Shown here one piece after another: positions 32,285-41,229 of a stretch of DNA of 64,000 nt (positions within the stretch are counted from its first letter, which is position 1; every line of letters begins with the position of its first letter). Both the position numbers and the translations under genes were made by a program. The stretch is from Psychrobacter sp. APC 3281 (GTDB lineage: Bacteria; Pseudomonadota; Gammaproteobacteria; Pseudomonadales; Moraxellaceae). The notes under the pieces are model-generated. The model ran no database searches and was not told where the DNA came from. It worked only from the letters and a program-made list of their open reading frames with translations. The stretch covers positions 434,001-498,000 of the forward strand of contig NZ_JASDCS010000001.1 in assembly GCF_030407815.1 (NCBI RefSeq), in the 5' to 3' direction.

Positions 32285-32945
32285 CTCACTGAAGCAGTTA
32301 GGCAAGACCCTTATAAAAGAATATGGGCTTGAAAGCTCTACCAATACTTTAGAAAGATGGATGCTTCACTATTTAGCTGAACTTTTTGATAAAGAAAAAG
32401 AATGTAATAATCCCAACGAGACAAAAACCATTCAACTTGAAATTAAAGAAATAATTTTAGAGTTTTGGCGCTTAAGATATTGCTTAGCAGATGAAGATAG
32501 TTTATTTAAGAAAAACCAAGCCCTTATTGATACGTTAGAGAAGATAAGCCCTCAGTCCTTTATACCCATTAGCTCGTTTTTTAATCCCTATGATAGTAAA
32601 GACACACTTGAAGTTAGCGAAGCAGGATGGCAAGAAAGACTGTTAGCTATTGACAAATCGTCAAAAGTAGTCATGTCACATTGTGTCTTAAAACACCTTA
32701 ACGATATTGCTGATAAAAATAGTGATATTGTGAAACTCATTGAGTCTATTGAAGCTTTTAACTCTCCAGAATCCTTTTTAAGTAGGTTTTATGGTGATGA
32801 GACAGTAGAGACAGATAAAATTGAAAATATAGAAGAACGCATTCAAAACTTAACTGTCTTTATCGATACAGCGGAGTCTGTAATTGAAGAATATAGGTCT
32901 GAGCTAGATAGCTTAGATGTTGATTCACATAATAAACCTAAATAA
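32274..32945 (+). CDS. Small partner of the AVAST-like protein (Avs3b-like)
   Basis: 223 residues, highly charged and helical, with no catalytic motif. It overlaps the 3' end of the 2078-residue gene by 11 bp, which implies translational coupling and a joint function. AVAST type 3 systems are described with a large nuclease/ATPase and a small second protein, and size and position fit that. The C-terminal third (ERIQNLTVFIDTAESVIEEY) is likely a coiled coil. It has no signal peptide. Its role in the studied systems is not something I can infer from sequence. Confidence 0.6.
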   Translation: MDINSLKQLGKTLIKEYGLESSTNTLERWMLHYLAELFDKEKECNNPNETKTIQLEIKEIILEFWRLRYCLADEDSLFKKNQALIDTLEKISPQSFIPISSFFNPYDSKDTLEVSEAGWQERLLAIDKSSKVVMSHCVLKHLNDIADKNSDIVKLIESIEAFNSPESFLSRFYGDETVETDKIENIEERIQNLTVFIDTAESVIEEYRSELDSLDVDSHNKPK

Positions 32946-33030
32946 TTTTGCTTATCTAGGACAGCCCCTAATTTAATTACTCGAACTTAATTGTTTCATA
33001 GCTGCTACTTGCAACGACAATGATTGTTAA

Positions 33031-36000
33031 CTAGCTATCATCATGTTTAATTAACACAATCAAAAGATACCCTAGATATTTAAGTACTCCCGATGATGCA
33101 TAATAGTAATCAGTGGTAGCCAAGTTTTTGTCAGAGTGTTTACGTTTTCTCTGTACAACCCTTACCTCATAGCCATGAAAACTCTCACGAGCACCGACAC
33201 GTATTGAGCTGTTCAGACCTAAGTCTTTTTTAACATCACTTACAACTTGCTCACTATATGTCCTAACTTGCCAATGATTGGCATCAATAAGCTGACAACC
33301 TACTAGCATAAAACTCTGTAGCATCTCAATCTGGGTCTCCTTAATACCAAAATGGATCGATGAGTTATTTAAGTTATGCTTATGCGCAAATATCTCAATA
33401 AATACTCTCAACTTCTCAGGATCCTTTATAGACATCTGATATGCCCTATCTAATGCTCTAATGATTACTTCCTGATTCTTACTACCTTTAGGCCTACCTA
33501 GTAATAGCCTGTCATCGTCGAACAGCTGACTAGCGCGCAGGTATAAACATTTAGATTCATTTAGACTTATACCATGTCTAATAGCAACTTCAGGTAACAG
33601 CTCATCTCGAGAGTTTTCTTTTAACTCCTGCAGCTCCTCTAGAAAACCTATGACGTCCGCATATTTAGGGTGAATAAAAATTGAATTTGTATTCGACTCT
33701 TTCAATTCATTCAAACTACTATTTAACAGTGGCTGGCTAGCATTGCTATCAGGTTCATCTGCATTCTTAAATAATGGTGTTTTATTAACAGCCGTTTTTT
33801 TAAGGAAATATGGTCTTATCTTATTTAATTGCACAGTCTTTGTCGTTGCATCATAAGCAGTTTTGTCTTGTCTATAGATAGCAGAGTAATCTAGATCTGT
33901 TATTAACTCTAAAACTGTTATAGGTAGCTCCAAGCAAGCATTACTCAGCCGCTCCCCTGCCAGCAGATGAGCAGTATGAATATAATACTCGAAGGTTGTG
34001 TCGCACGTTAAATGTCCTGCAAAGCTGGCCAGTCCAAACCAGGATCCTTGTTCCTTGTGATAGCCAAGGACCCCTTTTATTACTTTTTCGCACTGCTCAT
34101 TATCATAATCAGTCATCACCTGTGCCAATGGCGACTTACTTAGTACTAACGCCAGCTGACTAATCGCAGTATGCCTAAAGCTGTGAAATGTGAAATCGTG
34201 CTCTCCTAGCAATCTGTCCCAAATTAACTTCATGAGATTACTGAAAATCACACTGGGTAACGGCTGATCACCTGAACCTTGAGAAAACAAGTAACGACGC
34301 TTCAACCTTTTCTGCTGACGATATAACTGAGTAAATTGTTTTAACTCGTCTTTCTTAAGTAGGCAGTTAATGGGTATAAGGCGGCTTGCGCTGCTACTTT
34401 TCAATCTCCGATAGCGATTTGGTCTTAACCATATTTGCGGCTGCTCTATTCGTTGTCCATGTTCATCAATATAGATGTCAGCTATATCACGAACTTTAAC
34501 ACCGATAAGTTCTTTAATTCGCAACCCTGTTCGATACGCAAGACTTAACACTACTAAGCACAGGTTTTTCTGTTCATCGTCTAAGCCCGAATTGACCAAA
34601 TACTCTTTCATCGCATGATATATCCGAGGTGATATCATGTTCGCATTTACCACTTGGCGTTTATTACCCCATGGGAAATGCACAAACGGCGTATTATAGG
34701 ATGCTCGCTGATAATCATGGAAAGCTCGTAGTCTGCCGTAAGTAAATTTTTGAGTATCTTTGAGCTTATCCAGATATGAAACTTTGTTTTTGTTTATATG
34801 CTCATTCTTTAAGCCATTGAGACTACATTGACTTATCACATCGTCTGCACAGCCAACTAAATCATCATCTGTATCTAGATTGTCTTCACCAAAGCCTGAG
34901 TTTTTGTTCAAAATAGACCGCTTTCTTCCATCCTTAATCTTACTTTGAATGATCTCCTCATATACAGCTTCAAAGTCCTCACCAGACCATTCATCAAGAT
35001 TCTCATCCATTGTTAGCATCAGCCAATCCCGACCAATACATCCCAGATATTTACTAATGGTATCTAACCTGTTATTACTATCACTCAACAAGCTATTGAC
35101 CCATCCTAAAAGACGAGTAGCATTAGGTTGAGTAAACTCCTGCTGCAACAGCTCTAGTTTTACAATAGCTGGGGCTTTACTGCCCTTAAGGGCATCTTGA
35201 ACCTCTTTAATAAGATTCTTACTAAAACTCGGATACTCCCTACTATTGGTGCCTTTTTCGTCAGATTCTGAAAAGCTTGCTACAAATAACTCTTCCCAAG
35301 TAAGCGGCTGTAGATTTGAGTTAATCACCTCTTGATTATAATTAATAAGCTTATTTGTGGTTAAGCCCGTCGTTTTAATCTTGCCCTGTCTAACAATAGC
35401 CAGTGCAGTGTCTATATCGCCTCCCTTCATCTGCCGCCAATGATAGTCAGCGTACTTTATTAACTGTGATAAATGCGGTTTACTTTTATCTTTATTTTGT
35501 AGTTTTAGCTTCTTACAAATCTCATTAATAATGATTTCAAACGACTTCACATCTTCTTTTTTTAACTTTTTATCTTTTAGCACGTATAAAAAGCAAAGTG
35601 TCATATCATCAGGTATGTACTCTACATAGCGCTGTAAGCTTGTAGCAGATACATCCTCTGAGGTATGACTTTGCGTATAAGAACAACCGTAATTGTCATC
35701 ATCAATACTGAGCAAGATTAGCGCCAAACTCTCGCTGCTGACACCTGAATCTGGTAACTCATCAGTTGCTGGTAGCTGCAATTGATATATGTCACGTTCG
35801 CCTAGGAGCCATTGATACAGTGCTTTTAACACATCTATGTCATTCAATCCCCCATACATCACGCTACAGTAGAGCACTGACTCAATCAAATCATTGTTTG
35901 AGAACCTTCTTTTCCGTTGCCATATCTCAATTATTTGCTGGCTAGCAAGGCTTACTTGAGCACCACTTACCATCCAATCATAGGATATTGTTAAATGATC

Positions 36001-36294
36001 ACGCTCTGCTATGACTGGCACAACTGGTTCATCCATACTCAGTTCATGAGCTTTGTTATAACTCCGTATGTATTCTAAAAACCCTTGTCTGGCTAAGTGA
36101 TAGCTATGCGCAGTATCAAAATGCACCTCAAGTATGCTACCAATGGTTTGATAGTATTCAGTTAGGTCTGTTCCTGTGAGTATGTGATTGTCATCAACAT
36201 ACGAAGCTATCAAAAATTTTGCCTCATTTTTGATACTCTCATGACTCTTGCTTTTATTTTCTTCTCTTAACTGATGAGCAACGGCATTATCCAT
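33031..36294 (-). CDS. Large tyrosine recombinase of a three-gene module (third gene)
   Basis: 1087 residues. The catalytic domain spans about residues 520-780: Arg592 in YRTGLRIKEL, the box H704-S-F-R707 in FTFHSFRHTA, His761 in FAGHLTCDTTFEYY, and the nucleophile Tyr770 nine residues later. All essential residues are therefore present. The long N-terminal half has no recognised domain. After the catalytic domain there is a further 300 residues containing LPEVAIRHGISLNESKCLYLRASQ, possibly an HTH. It is the last gene of a leftward operon, overlapping the second gene by 8 bp (ATGGATAA). Such trios of two large recombinases plus a small protein recall Tn554 and the gamma-mobile-trio (GMT) islands; I cannot assign the exact family. 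Confidence 0.75.
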   Translation of the reverse strand: MDNAVAHQLREENKSKSHESIKNEAKFLIASYVDDNHILTGTDLTEYYQTIGSILEVHFDTAHSYHLARQGFLEYIRSYNKAHELSMDEPVVPVIAERDHLTISYDWMVSGAQVSLASQQIIEIWQRKRRFSNNDLIESVLYCSVMYGGLNDIDVLKALYQWLLGERDIYQLQLPATDELPDSGVSSESLALILLSIDDDNYGCSYTQSHTSEDVSATSLQRYVEYIPDDMTLCFLYVLKDKKLKKEDVKSFEIIINEICKKLKLQNKDKSKPHLSQLIKYADYHWRQMKGGDIDTALAIVRQGKIKTTGLTTNKLINYNQEVINSNLQPLTWEELFVASFSESDEKGTNSREYPSFSKNLIKEVQDALKGSKAPAIVKLELLQQEFTQPNATRLLGWVNSLLSDSNNRLDTISKYLGCIGRDWLMLTMDENLDEWSGEDFEAVYEEIIQSKIKDGRKRSILNKNSGFGEDNLDTDDDLVGCADDVISQCSLNGLKNEHINKNKVSYLDKLKDTQKFTYGRLRAFHDYQRASYNTPFVHFPWGNKRQVVNANMISPRIYHAMKEYLVNSGLDDEQKNLCLVVLSLAYRTGLRIKELIGVKVRDIADIYIDEHGQRIEQPQIWLRPNRYRRLKSSSASRLIPINCLLKKDELKQFTQLYRQQKRLKRRYLFSQGSGDQPLPSVIFSNLMKLIWDRLLGEHDFTFHSFRHTAISQLALVLSKSPLAQVMTDYDNEQCEKVIKGVLGYHKEQGSWFGLASFAGHLTCDTTFEYYIHTAHLLAGERLSNACLELPITVLELITDLDYSAIYRQDKTAYDATTKTVQLNKIRPYFLKKTAVNKTPLFKNADEPDSNASQPLLNSSLNELKESNTNSIFIHPKYADVIGFLEELQELKENSRDELLPEVAIRHGISLNESKCLYLRASQLFDDDRLLLGRPKGSKNQEVIIRALDRAYQMSIKDPEKLRVFIEIFAHKHNLNNSSIHFGIKETQIEMLQSFMLVGCQLIDANHWQVRTYSEQVVSDVKKDLGLNSSIRVGARESFHGYEVRVVQRKRKHSDKNLATTDYYYASSGVLKYLGYLLIVLIKHDDS

Positions 36295-38611
36295 ATATAT
36301 TCACCTCAACTTGTCGTAGGTTAAGCTCAACTGCAACTTTCTCTAAGTCAGCGGATAACGCTTTTAGCTCATTAATGGATAATGACGACATGGGATGCAT
36401 AGCCTCCTGATCTGGATGTTCATGACCATATAGGGCGCAGATCAAATGCTCAGGGGACCTATTCGTTAGTAGTGAGCGTAATTGATGTCTAAGCCAGTTG
36501 TCTTGGTGACTAAAAAAGTGTTTTATCTGATAGCGAACCTTACTAGGTTTAATACCGGTAAAGCCTTTGGGATTTTGGCTAAATAGCTGAATGAGTGGCT
36601 GACTAGAGTTCAAAATTTTATTTATAGGAAATTGGTCATTGGGATATATAGAATTATGCATGACCGCAAATTGCTTGATATATTTAATATAATTTTGAAT
36701 CGCTGTGATTAAGAAATCACTAAGAGGAATAAGCCTTCCCTGCCCTTGTCCCTGACGCTCTTCTTTATCCGACACCCATAACAGCCTTTGCCTAAAATCA
36801 AATTGATTTAAAAGCCCAGGCGCATGCTTTACGGGTCTAATCCCAGTCTGAATAAAGATGATGTGCCATAACCAGACACCATAAGCATTAAACTGCTCAA
36901 TATAACGGTCCTGCCTTATGCTTACGTTCCGCTTTAATCGACCGTTATAACTCTCAGTTGCTTCAGCAAGCTCATCAAAAAATCTTTGGCAGATATCAAT
37001 ATTTAAAGTCATGTCACTACCAATATATTTTTTATAACGATTGCTTTTCGTGCTAGACATACTAAGCTGTCGTAGCTCACCTTGGCTGTCCGCAGTACAG
37101 TATTCGGTCAATAGTTGTATGGCGCTGTAGTAAGTCTTCTCTAAGCTTATCGTCTCAATACTGGTGTAATACAAAGATGAGCTGTGCTTCACATCAACCC
37201 CAGTAATCATGTCGGCATGTAAAGGCTCTTGCAGCTCATTCTTTATAACTGTGTATAAACAAGCGTCAATATGCTGATTCGATAATGCTGGTAAGTCCAG
37301 TTGCATTTTTAAACTTACCAGCACTTCAGACACTTCATCGCTATCCACTAAAAACTTATTTTCAATAACTGCTTGCAGCCTAGTTGGCAGAGGTAATTTA
37401 AATTCATTATCATGGCTTTGACGATGTGGCAATAAGTGACTTCTACGATTCGAAGTTACGTTAATAGTATTACTCATAGCATAAATATCAGCAGCCAAAC
37501 CGCTCTCATGACTCAACCACTTGCGCTGACTTTTATCCAACGCCAGCTCATAAATAACGTCTTGGATCTTCCGTCCACTTATCATTGATAGCAATATAAC
37601 GGCATAAACCTGACGCTGTTTATAGCTAACAACGGTAAAAAGCTGCCACACCCGAGCAAATAGCATTTGATAGCTTAGTAGGCTTAGTTGACGTAGGTTG
37701 GTAGGAAAATGAAACTGATTACGGCGGGCGTGTCGATAGTTGTTTTTTAGCTTCCATTGCTGCAACTCTGAGGATTTAGCGGTTGTCCTGGAAGGCTTAA
37801 AATCGTTATCTAAGAACGCAGGCGGGTCATCATCAGCAATATTCTCAGCGTCCGCCACGTTATCATTTTTATGGGGTCTGCCAAATACTGTCGCTCGTAT
37901 TGGCTCATCAGCACTATCAAGGTATCGCTTATTAGTGTGTTCTTTGCTAAATTTATTGTTTTGTGAGTTGGTATAGGTTTTGCCTACAAACGCTTTGTTC
38001 TCTGCAACCACCTCATAGGCAAGTCTTATTTGACCAATTTTACCAGCCAACTTTTGATTAACCACTTTGCCTGACTCTTCATCACTTCTTATCTTAGCTT
38101 CATATACGCGTAATGCTGCTAGCGCATTCGTCAGTGAAGCACGTTGAGCATGGATATCAATCAGTTTTTTAACAATCTCAGACTGTGGGTTATTGTCCTT
38201 TAACCCCATCCTTAGACGCACACTTAGCTGACTGACTTTGGCAGAGTGCTCATCCTTACGTATAGCAATCATTATAATTATCTGCAGATATGCACTCATA
38301 AACTGCCATGCTTCATCATCCCTACGTGCTTGGCCATACCTCTGGTAAGACAAGACCAGCATATAAGTGACTGCCCAATCTTCAATCTTTTTCTCTTTGA
38401 CGACTTCCCTGGCAATAGCTTCATATTCAGACGATGCAAATACTGGCATATCTATGTTGGCCTGTTCACCAATATGTAGGCAGAAGCCTGGATTAATATA
38501 AAGAGTATTGATAATCAGACTTTGTATTTTTATACAGTACGGTGAATCAAGTGGCACTAGATGATCTAAAACCCTCTGTAATTCGCTATTATCAAACTGC
38601 TTTATATTCAT
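36287..38611 (-). CDS. Tyrosine-recombinase-like protein lacking the nucleophilic Tyr (second gene of the trio)
   Basis: 774 residues. The C-terminal part keeps a recombinase-like fold: Arg592 in IQTGIRPVKHAPG, H709-Q-L-R712 in WLRHQLRSLL, and G729-H730 in LYGHEHPDQEAMHPMSS. The position nine residues after His730, where the nucleophile Tyr should be, is His, and no Tyr lies nearby. It is probably not a strand-cutting enzyme by itself and may be an architectural or regulatory subunit for the third-gene recombinase. It overlaps the first gene by one base (TAATG) and the third by eight, so the three are translated as a coupled unit. The first 500 residues are unrecognised. Confidence 0.65.
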   Translation of the reverse strand: MNIKQFDNSELQRVLDHLVPLDSPYCIKIQSLIINTLYINPGFCLHIGEQANIDMPVFASSEYEAIAREVVKEKKIEDWAVTYMLVLSYQRYGQARRDDEAWQFMSAYLQIIIMIAIRKDEHSAKVSQLSVRLRMGLKDNNPQSEIVKKLIDIHAQRASLTNALAALRVYEAKIRSDEESGKVVNQKLAGKIGQIRLAYEVVAENKAFVGKTYTNSQNNKFSKEHTNKRYLDSADEPIRATVFGRPHKNDNVADAENIADDDPPAFLDNDFKPSRTTAKSSELQQWKLKNNYRHARRNQFHFPTNLRQLSLLSYQMLFARVWQLFTVVSYKQRQVYAVILLSMISGRKIQDVIYELALDKSQRKWLSHESGLAADIYAMSNTINVTSNRRSHLLPHRQSHDNEFKLPLPTRLQAVIENKFLVDSDEVSEVLVSLKMQLDLPALSNQHIDACLYTVIKNELQEPLHADMITGVDVKHSSSLYYTSIETISLEKTYYSAIQLLTEYCTADSQGELRQLSMSSTKSNRYKKYIGSDMTLNIDICQRFFDELAEATESYNGRLKRNVSIRQDRYIEQFNAYGVWLWHIIFIQTGIRPVKHAPGLLNQFDFRQRLLWVSDKEERQGQGQGRLIPLSDFLITAIQNYIKYIKQFAVMHNSIYPNDQFPINKILNSSQPLIQLFSQNPKGFTGIKPSKVRYQIKHFFSHQDNWLRHQLRSLLTNRSPEHLICALYGHEHPDQEAMHPMSSLSINELKALSADLEKVAVELNLRQVEVNIYG

Positions 38612-39171
38612 TAGGGTGCACCACTCAACCAGCTCATACTTTGAGGAATACCTAGAACTCGCTCTTCTAGTGCAAACTTACATTGGCGATATTCATAACT
38701 ACTCTGGCTAATACCTGCAAAATGGCAATACTCCCTTACAGTCAGTTGCCTAACCCCCATAAGCTGACATATCACACTTTGAGGCGCCGTACTTTTAAGC
38801 GCTTTAAACAAATCAGGATGATGAATGCCTTTCAAGAACATCAAGTCTATGACCTCCATCCATGCGAGCTGCTGAACATCTTTAAGACTTTCAGGGATTA
38901 TTAAACATGGGTAATCGCTATCACTCTCGAACCTTAAAACCTGATCGACTCTTTGGAAATCATTAAAGAAATAGAAAACACCGTCTCCTTCATTAACCAA
39001 GCGCAGTGGTGGACGGTAAAAGTTATTCAAAAATTTCGTATTGATATAAGTAGTCTTAGGTCTCAATCTCTGCCAAACACATAAAGCAGTTCTAGCATAC
39101 GGATGTACATACAACTCATCCTTACTAGGATTAGCAAGTTTTTGCCCAACCTTAAGTTTATTATTCTTCAT
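38611..39171 (-). CDS. Small first protein of the recombinase trio
   Basis: 186 residues, basic N-terminus, no membrane segment. A region near residues 140-170 (GVRQLTVREYCHFAGISQSS) looks like a helix-turn-helix, so it may bind DNA at the element end or control the operon; no family was recognised. Its stop overlaps the start of the 774-residue gene. A decayed copy of its first 48 codons lies at 47909-48055, in the same orientation, which shows that this gene and its leader have been duplicated or inherited from an older insertion of the same element. Confidence 0.7.
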   Translation of the reverse strand: MKNNKLKVGQKLANPSKDELYVHPYARTALCVWQRLRPKTTYINTKFLNNFYRPPLRLVNEGDGVFYFFNDFQRVDQVLRFESDSDYPCLIIPESLKDVQQLAWMEVIDLMFLKGIHHPDLFKALKSTAPQSVICQLMGVRQLTVREYCHFAGISQSSYEYRQCKFALEERVLGIPQSMSWLSGAP

Positions 39172-39395
39172 TATATTTTTAAAAATAGTGAATATAATTC
39201 ATGTTATCTAATAATCATTTAGGTGTCAAACGCTTTAGTATTATGTGGCTTAATATCATAAAATAATTAATATTACTAAGTAGTTAATATGATTTAAGAC
39301 ACAAAAAAACCCCTTAATACTATAAAAAATATAGCTTTAAGAGGTTGTTGCATTTTATATTTTTATTAGCTGAGAAGGTTAAACTTGGAGTTTCA
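39033..39395 (-). repeat. Trio-module leader, intact copy of a direct repeat
   Basis: The start of the 186-residue gene plus its upstream leader is repeated in decayed form at 47909-48285. The conserved parts are the coding start, a block AAAAATAGTGAATATAAT just upstream, the CAAACGCTTTAG block, and a terminator hairpin preceded by seven A. Both copies are in the same orientation and enclose the alkyl-sulfate cluster. Confidence 0.8.
39303..39344 (-). terminator. Terminator of the alkyl-sulfate operon, carried in the trio leader
   Basis: A 15-bp imperfect stem (39310-39324 with 39330-39344) read on the minus strand and followed by seven T. The sister copy at 48190-48226 keeps the hairpin despite sequence change. 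It separates the acyl-CoA ligase gene from the recombinase trio downstream. Confidence 0.75.
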
Positions 39396-39405
39396 TGCCT
39401 CTTAG

Positions 39406-41031
39406 CTATTCAAATAAAATTCGACTATACTTCTCACGTAAATCCTTTTTCACCATTTTTCCAGTACCGCTAATTGGAATTTCATCAACAAAGATAACTT
39501 TGTCTGGTATCTGCCATTTAGCAATTTTTCCCTGATAAACCTGCAGAATGTCTTCTTCTGTAGCTTGATTCTCGCTACGTTTTTTCACAATTAAAACTGG
39601 CCGTTCATCCCACTTTGGATGTACAGCAGCAATTACGGCTGCCATCGCAACTCCTGAATGTTCTAATGCAATATTTTCAAGTTCAGCAGATGAAATCCAC
39701 TCACCTCCTGATTTGATTAAGTCTTTGGCACGATCAGTTAAACTCAGGTAACCGTCGCTATCGATTGAAGCGATATCTCCTGTATCAAACCAACCGTCTT
39801 CAGTTAGTAAGGCTGTATCTTTGTTATAATAATGCTCAATAATCCAATGTCCTTTAATCTGTAGATGTCCTGTCTGTCGTCCATCCTCAGCTAAACGATG
39901 AGTTCCATTTTCTTCATCTGTAATACGGATAGAAACACCAAACGGTGGACGCCCTTGAGATAAACGAACCTTAAGCTGTTCATCTTCAGACAATTCACCA
40001 TGCTTTGCCTTCAACTGATTAATCGTACCTAGCGGACTTGTTTCAGTCATTCCCCATGCATGAATAGTGTCACAAGCATAGCGATCCTTAAATTCTGAAA
40101 TAATTGATGGTGGACAAGAAGAACCACCCACGACCGTTCTTGTTAAGCTCTCAAGCTTGGTTGCTGAAGTTCGAGCATATGTTAAAAGCCCTTGCCAAAT
40201 CGTTGGTACTCCTAAAGCCATAGTAATGTCATAACGATCAATGAGCTCAACTAAGCTTTTGCCATCCAAATCTGGCCCTGGTAGTACTAAGCTACATCCA
40301 ACCATTGCAGACGCGTAGGGTATACCCCAGGCATTTACATGGAACATCGGAACTACGGGAAGGACAATTTCGCGTGACGATAAACTAATAGTGTCAGGGA
40401 AGCAGGTTACAAAACTATGTAAAACCGTTGATCGATGTGAATACAAAACTCCTTTTGGGTTCCCTGTAGTCCCCGAGGTATAACATAGTGAACTTGCAGT
40501 ATTTTCATCAAGCTCAGGCCATTCAAAGCTTGCTGTTTGTGCTGCAACTAACTCATCATAGAACTTTACGTTTGGCAAAACCTTAGTGATCTCAGGATCT
40601 GCTTCGCTCATACAAACAAAGTGTTGGACGTTTGGAATCTCTTCTTGGATAGATGCAATTAAACCTGCAAACGTCTTATCAAACATTAAAACTTTATCAT
40701 TCGCATCATTAATAATGTACGTCAACTGCTCAGGAAATAGGCGTGGATTAATAGTATGACATATCATACCTGAGCCAGAAATTGCATACCAAGATTCTAG
40801 ATGACGATGGTTGTTCCATGCTATTGTAGCTACTCTATCATTCGGTTGTAGATTTAGACTTTTTAATGCATTTGCATACCTTTTTGCATTTTTAGAAATT
40901 TCTAGCCATGTGGTTTCAACGATATGACCATCTACCTCTTTAGAAAAAATCTTTGTATCGCCATGATAGTGTGCAGCATGTTCAATTAAACTGCTAATCA
41001 GCAGCGGTTTAAACATCATATTTCCTAACAT
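39406..41031 (-). CDS. Fatty acyl-CoA ligase (AMP-forming)
   Basis: 541 residues from the ATG at 41031; an AAGG motif lies nine bases before it, while longer frames to 41040 or 41058 lack proper spacing. It activates a fatty acid to acyl-CoA through an acyl-adenylate. The AMP-binding motif CYTSGTTGNPKGVLYSHRS, the core motif AWGMTETSPLG, GWFDTGDIASID and the C-terminal catalytic Lys in PISGTGKMVKKDLRE are intact. In this cluster it would convert the fatty acid released from an alkyl sulfate (for example dodecanoate) into the CoA ester for beta-oxidation. It is the last gene of the leftward operon. Confidence 0.88.
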   Translation of the reverse strand: MLGNMMFKPLLISSLIEHAAHYHGDTKIFSKEVDGHIVETTWLEISKNAKRYANALKSLNLQPNDRVATIAWNNHRHLESWYAISGSGMICHTINPRLFPEQLTYIINDANDKVLMFDKTFAGLIASIQEEIPNVQHFVCMSEADPEITKVLPNVKFYDELVAAQTASFEWPELDENTASSLCYTSGTTGNPKGVLYSHRSTVLHSFVTCFPDTISLSSREIVLPVVPMFHVNAWGIPYASAMVGCSLVLPGPDLDGKSLVELIDRYDITMALGVPTIWQGLLTYARTSATKLESLTRTVVGGSSCPPSIISEFKDRYACDTIHAWGMTETSPLGTINQLKAKHGELSEDEQLKVRLSQGRPPFGVSIRITDEENGTHRLAEDGRQTGHLQIKGHWIIEHYYNKDTALLTEDGWFDTGDIASIDSDGYLSLTDRAKDLIKSGGEWISSAELENIALEHSGVAMAAVIAAVHPKWDERPVLIVKKRSENQATEEDILQVYQGKIAKWQIPDKVIFVDEIPISGTGKMVKKDLREKYSRILFE

Positions 41032-41229
41032 ATAAAACATCCTTATTTCAAATAACAATCAGCCATTTGATATTAGCTGCTGTAATAAAGTGCTTCGCTC
41101 AATACTACAAAGCAGTTTAAAAAACAGCTATGAACATACCCATGAAAAGCTGATAAATATCACTTTACGAAAACCATTACTATGATCTATCTAAAGCGCC
41201 TTATTGAACTTATGTTCGTCTTTAAATTA

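Noticed and set aside
38611-38611. Firm naming of the recombinase trio as GmtX/GmtY/GmtZ
   Set aside because: Protein sizes and order could not be matched to that family without a profile search, so only the resemblance is stated.
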